From CAVVFX01 sp963747535 (GTDB lineage Bacteria; Acidobacteriota; Terriglobia; Bryobacterales; Bryobacteraceae): 64,000 nucleotides of DNA. Positions 16,979 to 25,601 of the stretch are shown here, piece by piece (the stretch's first letter is position 1; every line of letters begins with the position of its first letter). Below the pieces are notes generated by a model, which had not been told where the DNA came from, ran no database searches, and was given only the letters and a program-made list of their open reading frames with translations. The translations under genes were made by a program, and so were the position numbers. The stretch is taken from the NCBI GenBank assembly GCA_963747535.1, contig CAVVFX010000002.1, positions 682,001 to 746,000 on the forward strand, written 5' to 3'.

Positions 16979-18256
16979 ATGATCGAGACTACAAGCAGCG
17001 CGGAAAAGGTTCGGGCGGCTTTGCGCCATCAAACGCCCGAGGCAGTGCCGATCGACTTCAGTGGAACGTTTGTGAGCGGTATACACGTGAGTTGCGTCGC
17101 CTCGCTTCGCCGGCATTTCGGTCTCGGCAATGATCCCGTGCGAACGATCGATCCCGGCCAGATGTTGGGGGAGATCGATGAAGATCTGAAGAGAGTGCTT
17201 GGAGTTGACGTAGAGGGCGTGGTTCGGCGGATGACGCGGTTCGGATTCCCGCTCTCCGATTGGAAACCATGGCGGATGCCCGACGGCTTGGACGTGCTGG
17301 TGCCGGGCGGTTTCGAGGTTACCACCGATCAGAACGGTGACATATTGATGTTCCCCCAAAGTGATCGGACGGCCCCTCCCAGTGCCCGTATGCCCAAAGA
17401 CGGCTACTTCTTCGACAGCATTGTCCGCCAGGCGGCTCTCGACGAGGAGCAGCTCGACCCACAAGACAATCTCGAAGAGTATGGCCCGATCTCGGGTCCC
17501 GATCTCGACTACCTGGAACAGGAACTGCGCCGTGCGGCGGCCACGGAGCGGGCCGTCGTCGCTAGTTTTGGAGGGACCGCGCTCGGGGACATCGCGCTGA
17601 TTCCCGGCGTCGGACTGAAATATCCTCGCGGAATACGGGATATCGCAGAGTGGTACATGTCCACCCGGAGCCGCCGGAGTTACGTGCACAGCGTGTTCGA
17701 GGGGCAGTGCGAGATTGCGCTTAAGAACCTCGCGCGCATCAACAGCCGGGCCGGCGATCTGGTCGATGTAGTCAACATTTGCGGCACTGATTTTGGCACG
17801 CAGAACTCATCCTTCTGCTCGACCGGCACGTTCCGCGAATTATGGCTGCCCTACTATCGGAGGATCAATGACTGGGTCCATCGAAACACGGGCTGGCGTA
17901 CGTTCAAGCACTCTTGTGGAGCGGTGTCGAAATTCATTCCCGGATTCATCGAATGCGGATTTGACATTCTCAATCCGGTCCAGTGTTCCGCGGCCGGCAT
18001 GGATCCCGGGGAGCTCAAGCGGAGCTATGGCGACTCGCTGGTCTTCTGGGGCGGTGGCGTGGATACGCAGAGCACGCTGCCGTTCGGCTCGCCGGACGAA
18101 GTGCGTGATCAGGTTCTACGACGTTGCGAGGTTTTCGCACGCGGAGGGGGGTTCGTGTTCAATACGGTGCACAACATACAGGCGCGTACGCCGACTGCGA
18201 ACATCGTGGCGATGGTGAACGCTGTCCGCGAGTTCAACGGTAAGCCGCCTATATAA
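16979..18256 (+). CDS. uroporphyrinogen decarboxylase (URO-D) family protein
   Basis: The protein is 425 residues from ATG 16979 and belongs to the URO-D/methyltransferase superfamily. It begins SAEKVRAALRHQTPEAVPIDFSG, has FGTQNSSFCS and FKHSCGAVSKFIPGFIECG, and ends near a metal-ligand-like Cys region (NPVQCSAAGMDPGELKR). It is longer than true HemE (about 350) and lacks the strict HemE N-terminus. It is therefore more likely a corrinoid- or cobalamin-dependent methyltransferase-like member than the haem enzyme. The frame is open upstream to 16811, but no family similarity extends there. No corrinoid protein gene is nearby. Confidence 0.8.
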   Translation: MIETTSSAEKVRAALRHQTPEAVPIDFSGTFVSGIHVSCVASLRRHFGLGNDPVRTIDPGQMLGEIDEDLKRVLGVDVEGVVRRMTRFGFPLSDWKPWRMPDGLDVLVPGGFEVTTDQNGDILMFPQSDRTAPPSARMPKDGYFFDSIVRQAALDEEQLDPQDNLEEYGPISGPDLDYLEQELRRAAATERAVVASFGGTALGDIALIPGVGLKYPRGIRDIAEWYMSTRSRRSYVHSVFEGQCEIALKNLARINSRAGDLVDVVNICGTDFGTQNSSFCSTGTFRELWLPYYRRINDWVHRNTGWRTFKHSCGAVSKFIPGFIECGFDILNPVQCSAAGMDPGELKRSYGDSLVFWGGGVDTQSTLPFGSPDEVRDQVLRRCEVFARGGGFVFNTVHNIQARTPTANIVAMVNAVREFNGKPPI

Positions 18257-18391
18257 CCTGCCCACCGGAGGCTGGGGCAGACCGAATCGGTGATACGTAT
18301 TGTCACGGAAGTTCGCATCAGGTTCATCCCCGCAAACGACAACTTGCGACCGGCACTCTGAGAGCAAGCCTGAGAGGCTGCGCCACAGGCA

Positions 18392-19114
18392 TCATTTCAG
18401 GCTCAAGCCGCCGTCGACGGCCATGATCTGACCGGTAACAAAGTTCGATGCCGTCAGGAAGAAGACCACCGCATCGGCGATCTCGTCGCCTGTGCCGGCG
18501 CGCTGAGCGGGAGTCCGGCAAATCATGCGGTCGATGCGTTCATCGGTGCCTCCAAACGGAATGACCCCCGGCGCAACGCTGTTGACCGTGATCGCCGGCG
18601 CAAAGGCCTTGGCGAGAGCTTTGGTCAACATGATGACTCCGGCCTTCGACGCGCAATAGTGGGCGTGCTTTGACCAGGGCCGCAAGCCTCCGAGTGAGCT
18701 GATATTCACAATGCGGCCCGGACTATCATGCTGCCGCATGATCCGACCAGCGTTCTGGCAGCAGAAGAAGACCGCTTTCAGATTGACCGAATGGATGAAG
18801 TCCCAGTCCGCCTCGGTTATTTCGAGAGGGTCCTTCATGGTGAAGCGGGCGGCGTTGTTTACCAGGCCGTCCAGCCGGCCCAGTTTCCCGTCGACTGCAT
18901 CAAACATGCGGCGGATGTCGTCGACTTTCTCGAGATTCGCCTGGAAGATCCCGGCCGCTCCGCATTCCTCCGCAGTGCGCTCAGCCTCTTCCCGCGAGGT
19001 GTTGTAGTGGATTGCCACGGCCGCGCCCTCACGAGCGAGGCGAAGCGCAATGTCGCGTCCAATACGCCTGGCCGCGCCGGTGACCAGGATGACTTTAGAT
19101 TGTAGGTTCGCCAT
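18392..19114 (-). CDS. short-chain dehydrogenase/reductase
   Basis: This 240-residue NAD(P)-dependent SDR has the Rossmann motif TGAARRIG near residue 12, NNAA in the middle, the catalytic Ser (VNISSLGG) and the YxxxK pair (HYCASKAG), then VNSVAPG and GQIMAVDGG at the end. The TGAARRIG variant is typical of pteridine-reductase-like and FabG-like members; the substrate is unknown. ATG 19114 follows GGAGAT and overlaps the end of the MFS gene by 20 bases. It is the last gene of the mazG-GNAT-NSAR-MFS-SDR operon. Confidence 0.9.
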   Translation of the reverse strand: MANLQSKVILVTGAARRIGRDIALRLAREGAAVAIHYNTSREEAERTAEECGAAGIFQANLEKVDDIRRMFDAVDGKLGRLDGLVNNAARFTMKDPLEITEADWDFIHSVNLKAVFFCCQNAGRIMRQHDSPGRIVNISSLGGLRPWSKHAHYCASKAGVIMLTKALAKAFAPAITVNSVAPGVIPFGGTDERIDRMICRTPAQRAGTGDEIADAVVFFLTASNFVTGQIMAVDGGLSLK

Positions 19115-20384
19115 GGATCTCCATATCCGTTTCAACTTGCAACTCGGGTTCCTTCAGCCGATCGGTGATGCTGGCCCAAGCCCAGAAGATGGCCGTCATG
19201 GAACTAAGGATACCTGCGCAGGCGCCAATCAGTCGCGGGCTGTAATGTTGCGAGGCGATTCCCGCGGCGGTCATCGAGAGCATCATGGTAGACCAAAGCA
19301 TCGATTCAATGGTGGAAAACACGCGCCCGCGATACTCGTTGTCGACATGACGGAGTAGCTGATTCTGATTCAATACCGAGCTGATGGAGATGGCCGCGCG
19401 GGAGACGGCGATGAAGAAAAGCGCCCACCCGAACGATTGCATCTGACTGAACACCACGTACGCGCCGCCGTGTACGATATAGCAGCCTGCAATGGTCCAC
19501 CGGTAGGCGCGGAAGGAGAGGCGTTTTCCCAGCTTATAGGCGATACCGCCGCCGACCAGGAGCCCGATGCCGGCGAAAGACCAGATGACCCCGATACCGG
19601 CCGCTCCGCGACGGAATACCAGTTCGCCAAACAGGCTGAAGAGAATCTGGGCCGCGCCGCCTCCCGTGGCCCAGCCGACGGCGAGGAGTGCGATGCCGAA
19701 GATCAGCGGCGAGGACTTCATGTAACGCAGGCCTTCGCGGTATTCGTGCCAGGGACGCGCGACGTCGGATTCGGTGAGCGCGGCGCGTTGGGGCCGGAAG
19801 CCGCCTTCCCTGACCCGCAGACGCGAGATGCACAGCGCCGAGATGACGAACGAAAGCGAGTTGAAAATGAAAGCCCAATGGAAGCCCAACTGGTCGACGG
19901 CAATGCCGGCGAAGAGTGTGCCGAGGGTCAGCGTCGCGGCTTGCGTGGTCTGGGTGAGTGAATTGGCGATGTGCAATTCTTCGGGCGTAGTGATGGTCGG
20001 CAGGATCGCCGAGCGTCCGCTGCTGAAGAAGGGCGATGCGAACATCAGCAGCGCGCTGAACCCGTATAGCATGCTGTTGCCGCGCGAGTGCAGCGAGAGA
20101 ATGAAGCCGAGCGCCAGAACGGCGCGAAAGATATCGCTCGCCATCATGATACGGCGACGGTCGTAGCGGTCCAGGACCACGCCCGCGATTGGGCCTGCCA
20201 GGATCGCCGGAATCGCGCGAGAGAGCATGATGCCCGTGACCACGAGTCCGGACTGGGTGTGAGCCAGCGCCAGGCTGAAGACGGCGATGTTATTGAAGTG
20301 GTCGCCGATCTCGCTGACGACCTGGCCGATCCACGTATAGCGATAGTTGGGGTTGTCGCGAAGGACACCTAAAAATGTCGGCAT
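19095..20384 (-). CDS. MFS transporter, EntS/drug-exporter type
   Basis: This protein of about 429 residues has roughly twelve hydrophobic segments and the MFS loop signature DRYDRRRIM between helices 2 and 3. The opening (NPNYRYTWIGQVVSEIGDHF) and a FFSSGRSAILPTI stretch are typical of MFS_3 exporters such as EntS. It is predicted to sit in the inner membrane and export a small molecule. ATG 20384 is chosen; a GTG at 20405 is possible. Being between an N-acylamino-acid racemase-type enzyme and an SDR, it may handle an amino-acid derivative, but that is inference. Confidence 0.88.
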   Translation of the reverse strand: MPTFLGVLRDNPNYRYTWIGQVVSEIGDHFNNIAVFSLALAHTQSGLVVTGIMLSRAIPAILAGPIAGVVLDRYDRRRIMMASDIFRAVLALGFILSLHSRGNSMLYGFSALLMFASPFFSSGRSAILPTITTPEELHIANSLTQTTQAATLTLGTLFAGIAVDQLGFHWAFIFNSLSFVISALCISRLRVREGGFRPQRAALTESDVARPWHEYREGLRYMKSSPLIFGIALLAVGWATGGGAAQILFSLFGELVFRRGAAGIGVIWSFAGIGLLVGGGIAYKLGKRLSFRAYRWTIAGCYIVHGGAYVVFSQMQSFGWALFFIAVSRAAISISSVLNQNQLLRHVDNEYRGRVFSTIESMLWSTMMLSMTAAGIASQHYSPRLIGACAGILSSMTAIFWAWASITDRLKEPELQVETDMEIHGEPTI

Positions 20385-20420
20385 GGCAATGCGAGATAAA
20401 GGCACAGACTGAAGTCCGGG

Positions 20421-21527
20421 TTACGAAAGCACCGCCTCCTCGACCGTAACCGACTTCAGGAAATCATGATCGATCTCATAGCCGAAGCCTGCCGATTCAC
20501 TGACCCGTATGGTTCCCTGAGAGGTCGTCTCGATGGGAGTCACAATGTCGCGTTTCCAATACCGCTTGCTAGCCGATACATCGCCCGGCAGCACAAAGTT
20601 GGGGAGCGTAGCCAGCGCCACGTTGTGTGCGCGTCCGATACCCGATTCCAGCATGCCCCCGCACCAGACCGGCACACTGGCGGCCTGCGCCACATCGTGC
20701 ACCTTCTTTGCCTCGGTGAACCCGCCCACACGGCCCAACTTGATATTGATGATCCGCGCCGCGCCGATGCGGATCGCCTGTCCGGCGTGATGCGCGCTGC
20801 GAATGCATTCATCGAGACAAATGGGCGTTTCGAGCCGGCGCTGTAATTCGGCGTGATCGATGATCTCGTCGTGCGCGAGCGGTTGCTCCAACATCATCAG
20901 ATAGAATTCGTCGAGACTTTTGAGCCGCTCGACATCGGCGAGAGTGTACGCGGAGTTGGCATCGCCCATCAGCTTAGTCCCCGGAAACCGGCCGCGAACC
21001 TTGCTCAAGACATCGATATCCCAACCGGGCTTGATCTTCATCTTGATGCGCTGGTAGCCCGCGGCGAGCTCGGTTTCAATTCTGCCGATCAACTGCTCGA
21101 CGGAATCCTGGATCCCAATGGAGACGCCGCAGGGAATTTCCTTGCGTGCGCCTCCGCCAATCTCCTGATAGAGGGGACGGCCGTTGCGCCGCGCCTGCAG
21201 ATCCCAGATGGCGACCTCGAGTCCGCCGCATGCCATCAGGTGTCCGCGGATGTGCGCGGTTCTTTGGGCGACGCCGGCTGCCGATGCAAAATCGTGGTGC
21301 AGGATGCGCGGCGCCGCGAAGTCGCGCAGGATCATCCACGCCGAGCCGGTCCACTCTTCGTTGTAGAAAGGCTTCTCGCCGCAGGTGACCTCGCCCCATC
21401 CGGAGAGGCCTTCGCTCACCACCTCGACGATGATGATCTCGCGATCGTAAGTGCGTCCGAAACTGGTCTCGAAGAAGTGTACCAACGGCATCCGGATGCG
21501 CCGCAATTTAATCTGATCAATTCGCAT
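20421..21527 (-). CDS. menC: o-succinylbenzoate synthase / N-succinylamino-acid racemase (enolase superfamily)
   Basis: The 368-residue protein is a muconate-lactonising subgroup enolase of the NSAR/OSBS type. Catalytic parts are visible: the KMKIKPG lysine pair, the metal ligands Asp (MGDANSAYT), Glu (LEQPLAHDE) and Asp (CLDECI), and the second acid/base lysine (INIKLGRVGG). Such enzymes make o-succinylbenzoate for menaquinone, racemise N-succinyl amino acids, or do both. The upstream GNAT gene overlaps by 11 bases. That pairing recalls the Geobacillus D- to L-amino-acid pathway, in which a GNAT succinylates and this enzyme racemises. Confidence 0.85.
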   Translation of the reverse strand: MRIDQIKLRRIRMPLVHFFETSFGRTYDREIIIVEVVSEGLSGWGEVTCGEKPFYNEEWTGSAWMILRDFAAPRILHHDFASAAGVAQRTAHIRGHLMACGGLEVAIWDLQARRNGRPLYQEIGGGARKEIPCGVSIGIQDSVEQLIGRIETELAAGYQRIKMKIKPGWDIDVLSKVRGRFPGTKLMGDANSAYTLADVERLKSLDEFYLMMLEQPLAHDEIIDHAELQRRLETPICLDECIRSAHHAGQAIRIGAARIINIKLGRVGGFTEAKKVHDVAQAASVPVWCGGMLESGIGRAHNVALATLPNFVLPGDVSASKRYWKRDIVTPIETTSQGTIRVSESAGFGYEIDHDFLKSVTVEEAVLS

Positions 21528-22284
21528 GTGTCCATTTTCCGAACAGGTAGGTCCCCGCCGTTTCCGACTTCTCGAAGCCCACAACCGCTAAGCCATTTTC
21601 GAAGTTCACGAGAAACTGCGCCGAGGCTTCCGCCTGGATCATCCGAGCCGCCTGCGGGTCCTCCTTTTTCAACCGCGCGATGTCCTGAGGGATCGATATG
21701 CGGGCAAGAATCGGGGGCCGGTGGCGTTCGCGGCGCTCAATTGCCGACGCCACCCAATCGGTTGCGATCCACCATTCCGCAGTGCAGCGATCGGTGGGCA
21801 AGCCGGCCTGCAGACGGCTGGAACTGATGCCATACTGATTGCGCACATAGCGTCGCACGATGCAGCCGAGGCTCTCGATATTGAAGTGGGCGTTCTTCAG
21901 TTCGAGCGGATCGAACGTCCATTCGATCAGGTGTACGCCTTGCGCCAGCGCTTCCTCGCGTTGCTTCAGCTTCAGGATACGGCCGAGCCCCGAGTTGCGG
22001 TACTCCGGCAGAACACCCAACATGTGGCTGTGAAGATAGGTTTGCGCGTCAGCCTCCAACGTGGGTCGTTTCAATCCCGGAATCGCGATGCAGAAGGCTA
22101 TCATGCGGTCGCCGTCGTACGCGCCAAATGCCTGACCGCCAATCCTGGTGACGACGATGAAAAAGCGCACCGGCAGCAAATCTACGTCGTCGAAGCCCCA
22201 GATGGTGGTCTGAAGTTCGACCGCGTCTTTGAACTGGTCAGGGTGAGTGAGCCGCTTGATCTCGATGTGGCGCTGCGGTTTCAT
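21517..22284 (-). CDS. GNAT acetyltransferase-like protein paired with NSAR/OSBS
   Basis: This protein is 255 residues from ATG 22284. It belongs to the GNAT superfamily group found next to N-acylamino-acid racemases. The acyl-CoA loop region reads HMLGVLPEYRNSGLGRILKLKQRE, followed by IEWTFDPLELKNAHFNIESLG. In the characterised Geobacillus pathway the homologous partner transfers succinyl from succinyl-CoA to D-amino acids. The start overlaps the mazG stop (ATGA) and the gene overlaps menC by 11 bases, so the three are tightly coupled. The acyl donor and acceptor are inferred. Confidence 0.82.
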   Translation of the reverse strand: MKPQRHIEIKRLTHPDQFKDAVELQTTIWGFDDVDLLPVRFFIVVTRIGGQAFGAYDGDRMIAFCIAIPGLKRPTLEADAQTYLHSHMLGVLPEYRNSGLGRILKLKQREEALAQGVHLIEWTFDPLELKNAHFNIESLGCIVRRYVRNQYGISSSRLQAGLPTDRCTAEWWIATDWVASAIERRERHRPPILARISIPQDIARLKKEDPQAARMIQAEASAQFLVNFENGLAVVGFEKSETAGTYLFGKWTHAN

Positions 22285-23069
22285 TTGCGTTTGGCTTCCT
22301 GCCACAGCTCCTCCATTTCGTCGATAGACGTTTCGGCGAACTTCCTGCCGCGCTCCGCGAGGCCTCGTTCGACGTGCGAGAAGCGGGTGCGGAATTTGGC
22401 ATTGGTGCGGCGGAGCGCCTGTTCCGGATCGACTTTGACGAAGCGGGCGAGATTCACGATGACAAACAGAAGATCGCCCAGTTCGTCCTCGATGGCCGAC
22501 TGCGGGCCGCTCTCCATCACGGCTTCGAACTCGCGGCGTTCTTCGTCGAGCTTGGCAAGGACTTCACGGATGTTGGGCCAGTCGAAGCCCGCGCCGGCCG
22601 CGCGCGAGGCGATTTGCTGTGCTTCCACGAGCGCGGGGAGAACGCGCGGGACTGAGTCGAGGAGTCCGGCTGCGGCGGGTTTGCCTTTGTCAGCTTTTTC
22701 CCTGGCTTTGATCTCGCCCCAGAGTTTGCGGACATCGCCTTCCGTCTCGGCGGTTTTATCGGCGAAGACGTGCGGGTGACGGCGGATCAGCTTTTCATTG
22801 ACCGCGTCGATCGGAGCCTCGATGTTGAAGTGCCCGGCTTCGGCGGCCATCTCGGAGAAGAACACTACCTGCAAGAGAAGATCGCCCAGCTCTTCAGCCA
22901 ATTCCGGCCAGTCGCGCGCGTCGATGGCCTGCATTACCTCGTAGGTTTCCTCGAGGAGGAAGGGTTTGATGGTGTCAAAGGTTTGTTCGCGGTCCCAGGG
23001 ACACCCTCCAGGCGCACGTAACCGCGCCATGATGGACACCAATTGTTCAAACTTTTTACCGGCGCTCAT
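22281..23069 (-). CDS. mazG: nucleoside triphosphate pyrophosphohydrolase MazG
   Basis: The 262-residue enzyme hydrolyses NTPs to NMP and pyrophosphate and cleans the nucleotide pool. Both MazG domains are present. The first contains GGCPWDREQTFDTIKPFLLEE and ELAEELGDLLLQVVF, which carries the EExxE/ExxD metal motif. The second contains IEDELGDLLFVIVNLARF. ATG 23069 gives the usual beginning; the open frame to 23177 lacks homology. It is the first gene of a five-gene minus-strand operon. Confidence 0.93.
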   Translation of the reverse strand: MSAGKKFEQLVSIMARLRAPGGCPWDREQTFDTIKPFLLEETYEVMQAIDARDWPELAEELGDLLLQVVFFSEMAAEAGHFNIEAPIDAVNEKLIRRHPHVFADKTAETEGDVRKLWGEIKAREKADKGKPAAAGLLDSVPRVLPALVEAQQIASRAAGAGFDWPNIREVLAKLDEERREFEAVMESGPQSAIEDELGDLLFVIVNLARFVKVDPEQALRRTNAKFRTRFSHVERGLAERGRKFAETSIDEMEELWQEAKRK

Positions 23070-23523
23070 AGGGGAACTTTTACTGTACCTTGTGGCGCGG
23101 ACTGTCAGAGCATTTTTCATGGCGTCAGGAGTTCGCAGTCTCGCCAGCGGTTCCCTTGACACGTATCGTGTGCACACATGCTGCTGCCACGCGGAAACCA
23201 GGCATTGATCCCGAAACGGCGCAACAAAAGGCTTAGTTGCTCACGCGCACCCGAGTCGTTCGCTTCGTCGAAGGCGATGTGATAGGGGCCATAGAACTGC
23301 ATCGGCTGCATCGAATTTTTTGGGGACGCGATGACCGTCCACGCAGCGCGTCTGGCGGGCGCGGACGTTCTCGACGGTGAGGACTTCAGCGCGGCGCAAT
23401 GCTGGGCGGCGTTCGCCCCAATAATCCTTTCTTGGCGGTCTGAATGAGTCGAACTCTCCCTGGAATACCTCTTTGGAGCAATTTCAAATCCCCTAGCGAT
23501 CTGCTACTTTGAAATCGCACAAA
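23070..23523. other. gene-poor spacer between mazG and the BON-domain gene
   Basis: No intact gene was recognised in about 450 bases. On the plus strand near 23345-23400 a short reading (ARLAGADVLDGEDFSAAQ) faintly resembles the C-terminal end of PIN-domain toxins, which would make it a fossil. A TTGACA-like promoter could serve either flanking gene, but none is convincing. Confidence 0.4.
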
Positions 23524-23949
23524 ATGAGGACCCCCTTCCTCGCCTGTGCTTTGATCGCCGCTATCGCGGGATCGAGCCAGGCTGCCACGGTTGATAAGCC
23601 ACCGGTCACACCGACCAGCACCAGCGCCGCAAGGAAAGCACCTCCGCGCGGTCTTCCCGACGCGGTCATCGAACGGACCATCCGGACCAAACTCGCCAAA
23701 TCGAAAATCGGCGCCGACAAGTTTACGATCAAGGTCCAGAACGGTGTCGCCTATTGGGAAGGAAAAACCGACGTCATCCAGCATAAAGGAGCTGCCACTC
23801 GAATGGCCAGAACCGCGGGAGCCGTTGCGGTGGTCAATAACATTCAGATCAGCGACGCGGCCAGGAGAAAGGCTGCCCATAACCTAACGGGTACGACGCC
23901 GCGCGCACAGGTGAAACACCCGGATACAACCGCGGTCCCGTCCAAATAG
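23524..23949 (+). CDS. secreted BON-domain protein
   Basis: From ATG 23524 the protein is 141 residues: a signal peptide (MRTPFLACALIAAIAGSSQA), a Pro/Thr-rich linker and one BON domain (about residues 45-115). BON signatures are DAVIERTIRTKLAKSKI, FTIKVQNGVAYWEGKTD and GAVAVVNNIQIS. BON domains bind phospholipid or other envelope ligands. The C-terminal tail is basic and Thr-rich. It precedes the PPIase by 45 bases on the same strand, so an envelope-related operon is plausible. Confidence 0.85.
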   Translation: MRTPFLACALIAAIAGSSQAATVDKPPVTPTSTSAARKAPPRGLPDAVIERTIRTKLAKSKIGADKFTIKVQNGVAYWEGKTDVIQHKGAATRMARTAGAVAVVNNIQISDAARRKAAHNLTGTTPRAQVKHPDTTAVPSK

Positions 23950-23994
23950 CCTTCATGTTACGCTGGGATTTCCGAGTCCGGAGATTCCCCTGAC

Positions 23995-24897
23995 ATGAAA
24001 AAGCTGTTTCCATTTGTACTGTTTGCTTCCATTCTCTACCCCCAAGTTCCGGCTGCTCCGCCACCGGAGCCCGCGCCACAGACTGTCATCGCCACGATCG
24101 ACGGAAAAAACCTTACCTACGGCGAACTGCATTCGTACATCTCGACACTATCGCAGGCACAAGCGCAAAGCGCCATGATGAACCTGGAGCAGACGGTAAA
24201 GCAATACGCAATGCTGGCGCGGCTCTCGAAGATGGGTGAGGATGAAAAGCTCGACCAGAAGCAGCCGTACATCGACATCCTGAAAGCCGGGCGCATGCAG
24301 GTGCTGGCGCAGGCCACTATCTCAGAGCAGTACCTTCAGACGCTCGTCCTTCCCAACGAGCAGGAGCAATATTACAACCAGCACAAGGCCGACAAGTATT
24401 CGAAGCTGAAGGTGAAGACCATTTATATTGCGTTCGCGGCGAACCCCACGGCAACCTCGGCGTCCGGGAAAAAGTATCGGAGTGAAGCAGAGGCGCGCGG
24501 GCTCGCAACCAGCCTGGTTGCCAAACTCCGCGCCGGAGCCGATTTCGTCGGGCTGGTTAAACAGTACTCGGAGGATGAACCGTCCAAAAAGGCCGATGGA
24601 GACTGGGGCACGGTCAATGCGAGCGACAATCTTCCCGACGACTTCAAGACCGCGGTCTTGGCTTTAAAGGTTGGCCAGATCACCGATCCCATGCGCCGGT
24701 CCGGCGGCTTCTATATTTTCAAAGCCGATTCGATGGTGGAGCAGCCTTACTCCGAGGTCAAAGACGACATCTTTAACCTGCTGAAGGACGTCAAGATGCG
24801 GCAGTGGATGGACAAACTGCAGCAGAGCATTCCGATCAAAGTCGACCCGGGGGCGATCAATCCGACCCAACCCGCGGGGCCTCCGGCTGGCCAGTAG
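23995..24897 (+). CDS. periplasmic peptidyl-prolyl isomerase, parvulin type
   Basis: The 300-residue protein has a signal peptide (MKKLFPFVLFASILYPQVPA), a SurA_N-like helical chaperone region (about 30-130) with VIATIDGKNLTYGEL, and a rotamase/parvulin domain (about 140-245). That domain includes LVAKLRAGADFVGLVKQYSED, GDWGTVN and LKVGQITDPMRRSGGFYIFKAD. It would help fold exported or outer-membrane proteins. The C-terminus is Pro-rich. It runs convergent with purN, and a palindromic repeat copy lies between them. Confidence 0.92.
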   Translation: MKKLFPFVLFASILYPQVPAAPPPEPAPQTVIATIDGKNLTYGELHSYISTLSQAQAQSAMMNLEQTVKQYAMLARLSKMGEDEKLDQKQPYIDILKAGRMQVLAQATISEQYLQTLVLPNEQEQYYNQHKADKYSKLKVKTIYIAFAANPTATSASGKKYRSEAEARGLATSLVAKLRAGADFVGLVKQYSEDEPSKKADGDWGTVNASDNLPDDFKTAVLALKVGQITDPMRRSGGFYIFKADSMVEQPYSEVKDDIFNLLKDVKMRQWMDKLQQSIPIKVDPGAINPTQPAGPPAGQ

Positions 24898-24958
24898 GTG
24901 GCGACTATCGCCGGGTTAGACAGGCTAAGAGCTGGGTTAGAAGTCTGCTGCGCAGGCT

Positions 24959-24986
24959 GGCAGACCACAAAAAACGATGGACTGCC
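24959..24986. repeat. bipartite palindromic repeat, hairpin copy 5
   Basis: The arms GGCAGACCA and TGGACTGCC flank CAAAAAACGA. The copy fills the gap between the convergent PPIase and purN genes and could act as a bidirectional terminator. A possible degraded second hairpin (GCTGCGCAGGC) precedes it. Confidence 0.75.
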
Positions 24987-25601
24987 TTACGGTTGTCCAA
25001 CTAGTTTTCGCACCACTCGCCGTCCCACGATCTCATAATTTCCGCTCAGTACGATGCCGATGGCTTCGGTGTAACAGCGATGTTCCTCTGCCAGAATGCG
25101 CGCCGAGAGGCTTTCCACCGTATCGTCATCCAGAACCGGAACCGCCGCCTGTAGAATGATCGGACCCGAGTCCAGAAATTCGTCGACCAGATGGACGGTG
25201 CAGCCCGCGATCTTCACTCCGTGTTGCAACGCCTGATGCTGCGCATCCAGTCCGGGAAATGCCGGCAGCAGCGAAGGGTGAATGTTGAGGATGCGCTGGG
25301 GAAAGGCCTGCACAAAACGGGCGCTCAACAGGCGCATGAAGCCGGCGAGACATACGAGGTCAATGTCGCGGTTGCGCAGTTCCTCGATCAACAGTGCGTC
25401 ATAAGTCTCGCGATCCAGGCCCTGGGATGGAATCGACACGGCAGGAAGACCGCGCGATCTCGCGATCTCCAGGCCGCGAGCAGATGCACGATTGCCGATC
25501 ACCACGGCGATCTCGGCGTCCAGTTTGCCGGCGGCAATGGAGCCGGCGATCGCCTCGAAGTTAGAGCCGCGCCCGGAGAGCAGGATGCCGAGCCGTTTCA
25601 C
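24987..25601 (-). CDS. purN: phosphoribosylglycinamide formyltransferase
   Basis: PurN transfers a formyl group from 10-formyl-tetrahydrofolate to GAR, step 3 of purine synthesis. The 204-residue length is normal. Motifs seen are LLSGRGSNFEAI (phosphate binding), LAGFMRLL and NIHPSLLPAFPG, which supplies the catalytic Asn and His; the conserved Asp follows in VHLVDEFLDSGPII. ATG 25601 overlaps the purM stop by four bases (ATGA), so the pair is coupled. Confidence 0.97.
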   Translation of the reverse strand: MKRLGILLSGRGSNFEAIAGSIAAGKLDAEIAVVIGNRASARGLEIARSRGLPAVSIPSQGLDRETYDALLIEELRNRDIDLVCLAGFMRLLSARFVQAFPQRILNIHPSLLPAFPGLDAQHQALQHGVKIAGCTVHLVDEFLDSGPIILQAAVPVLDDDTVESLSARILAEEHRCYTEAIGIVLSGNYEIVGRRVVRKLVGQP

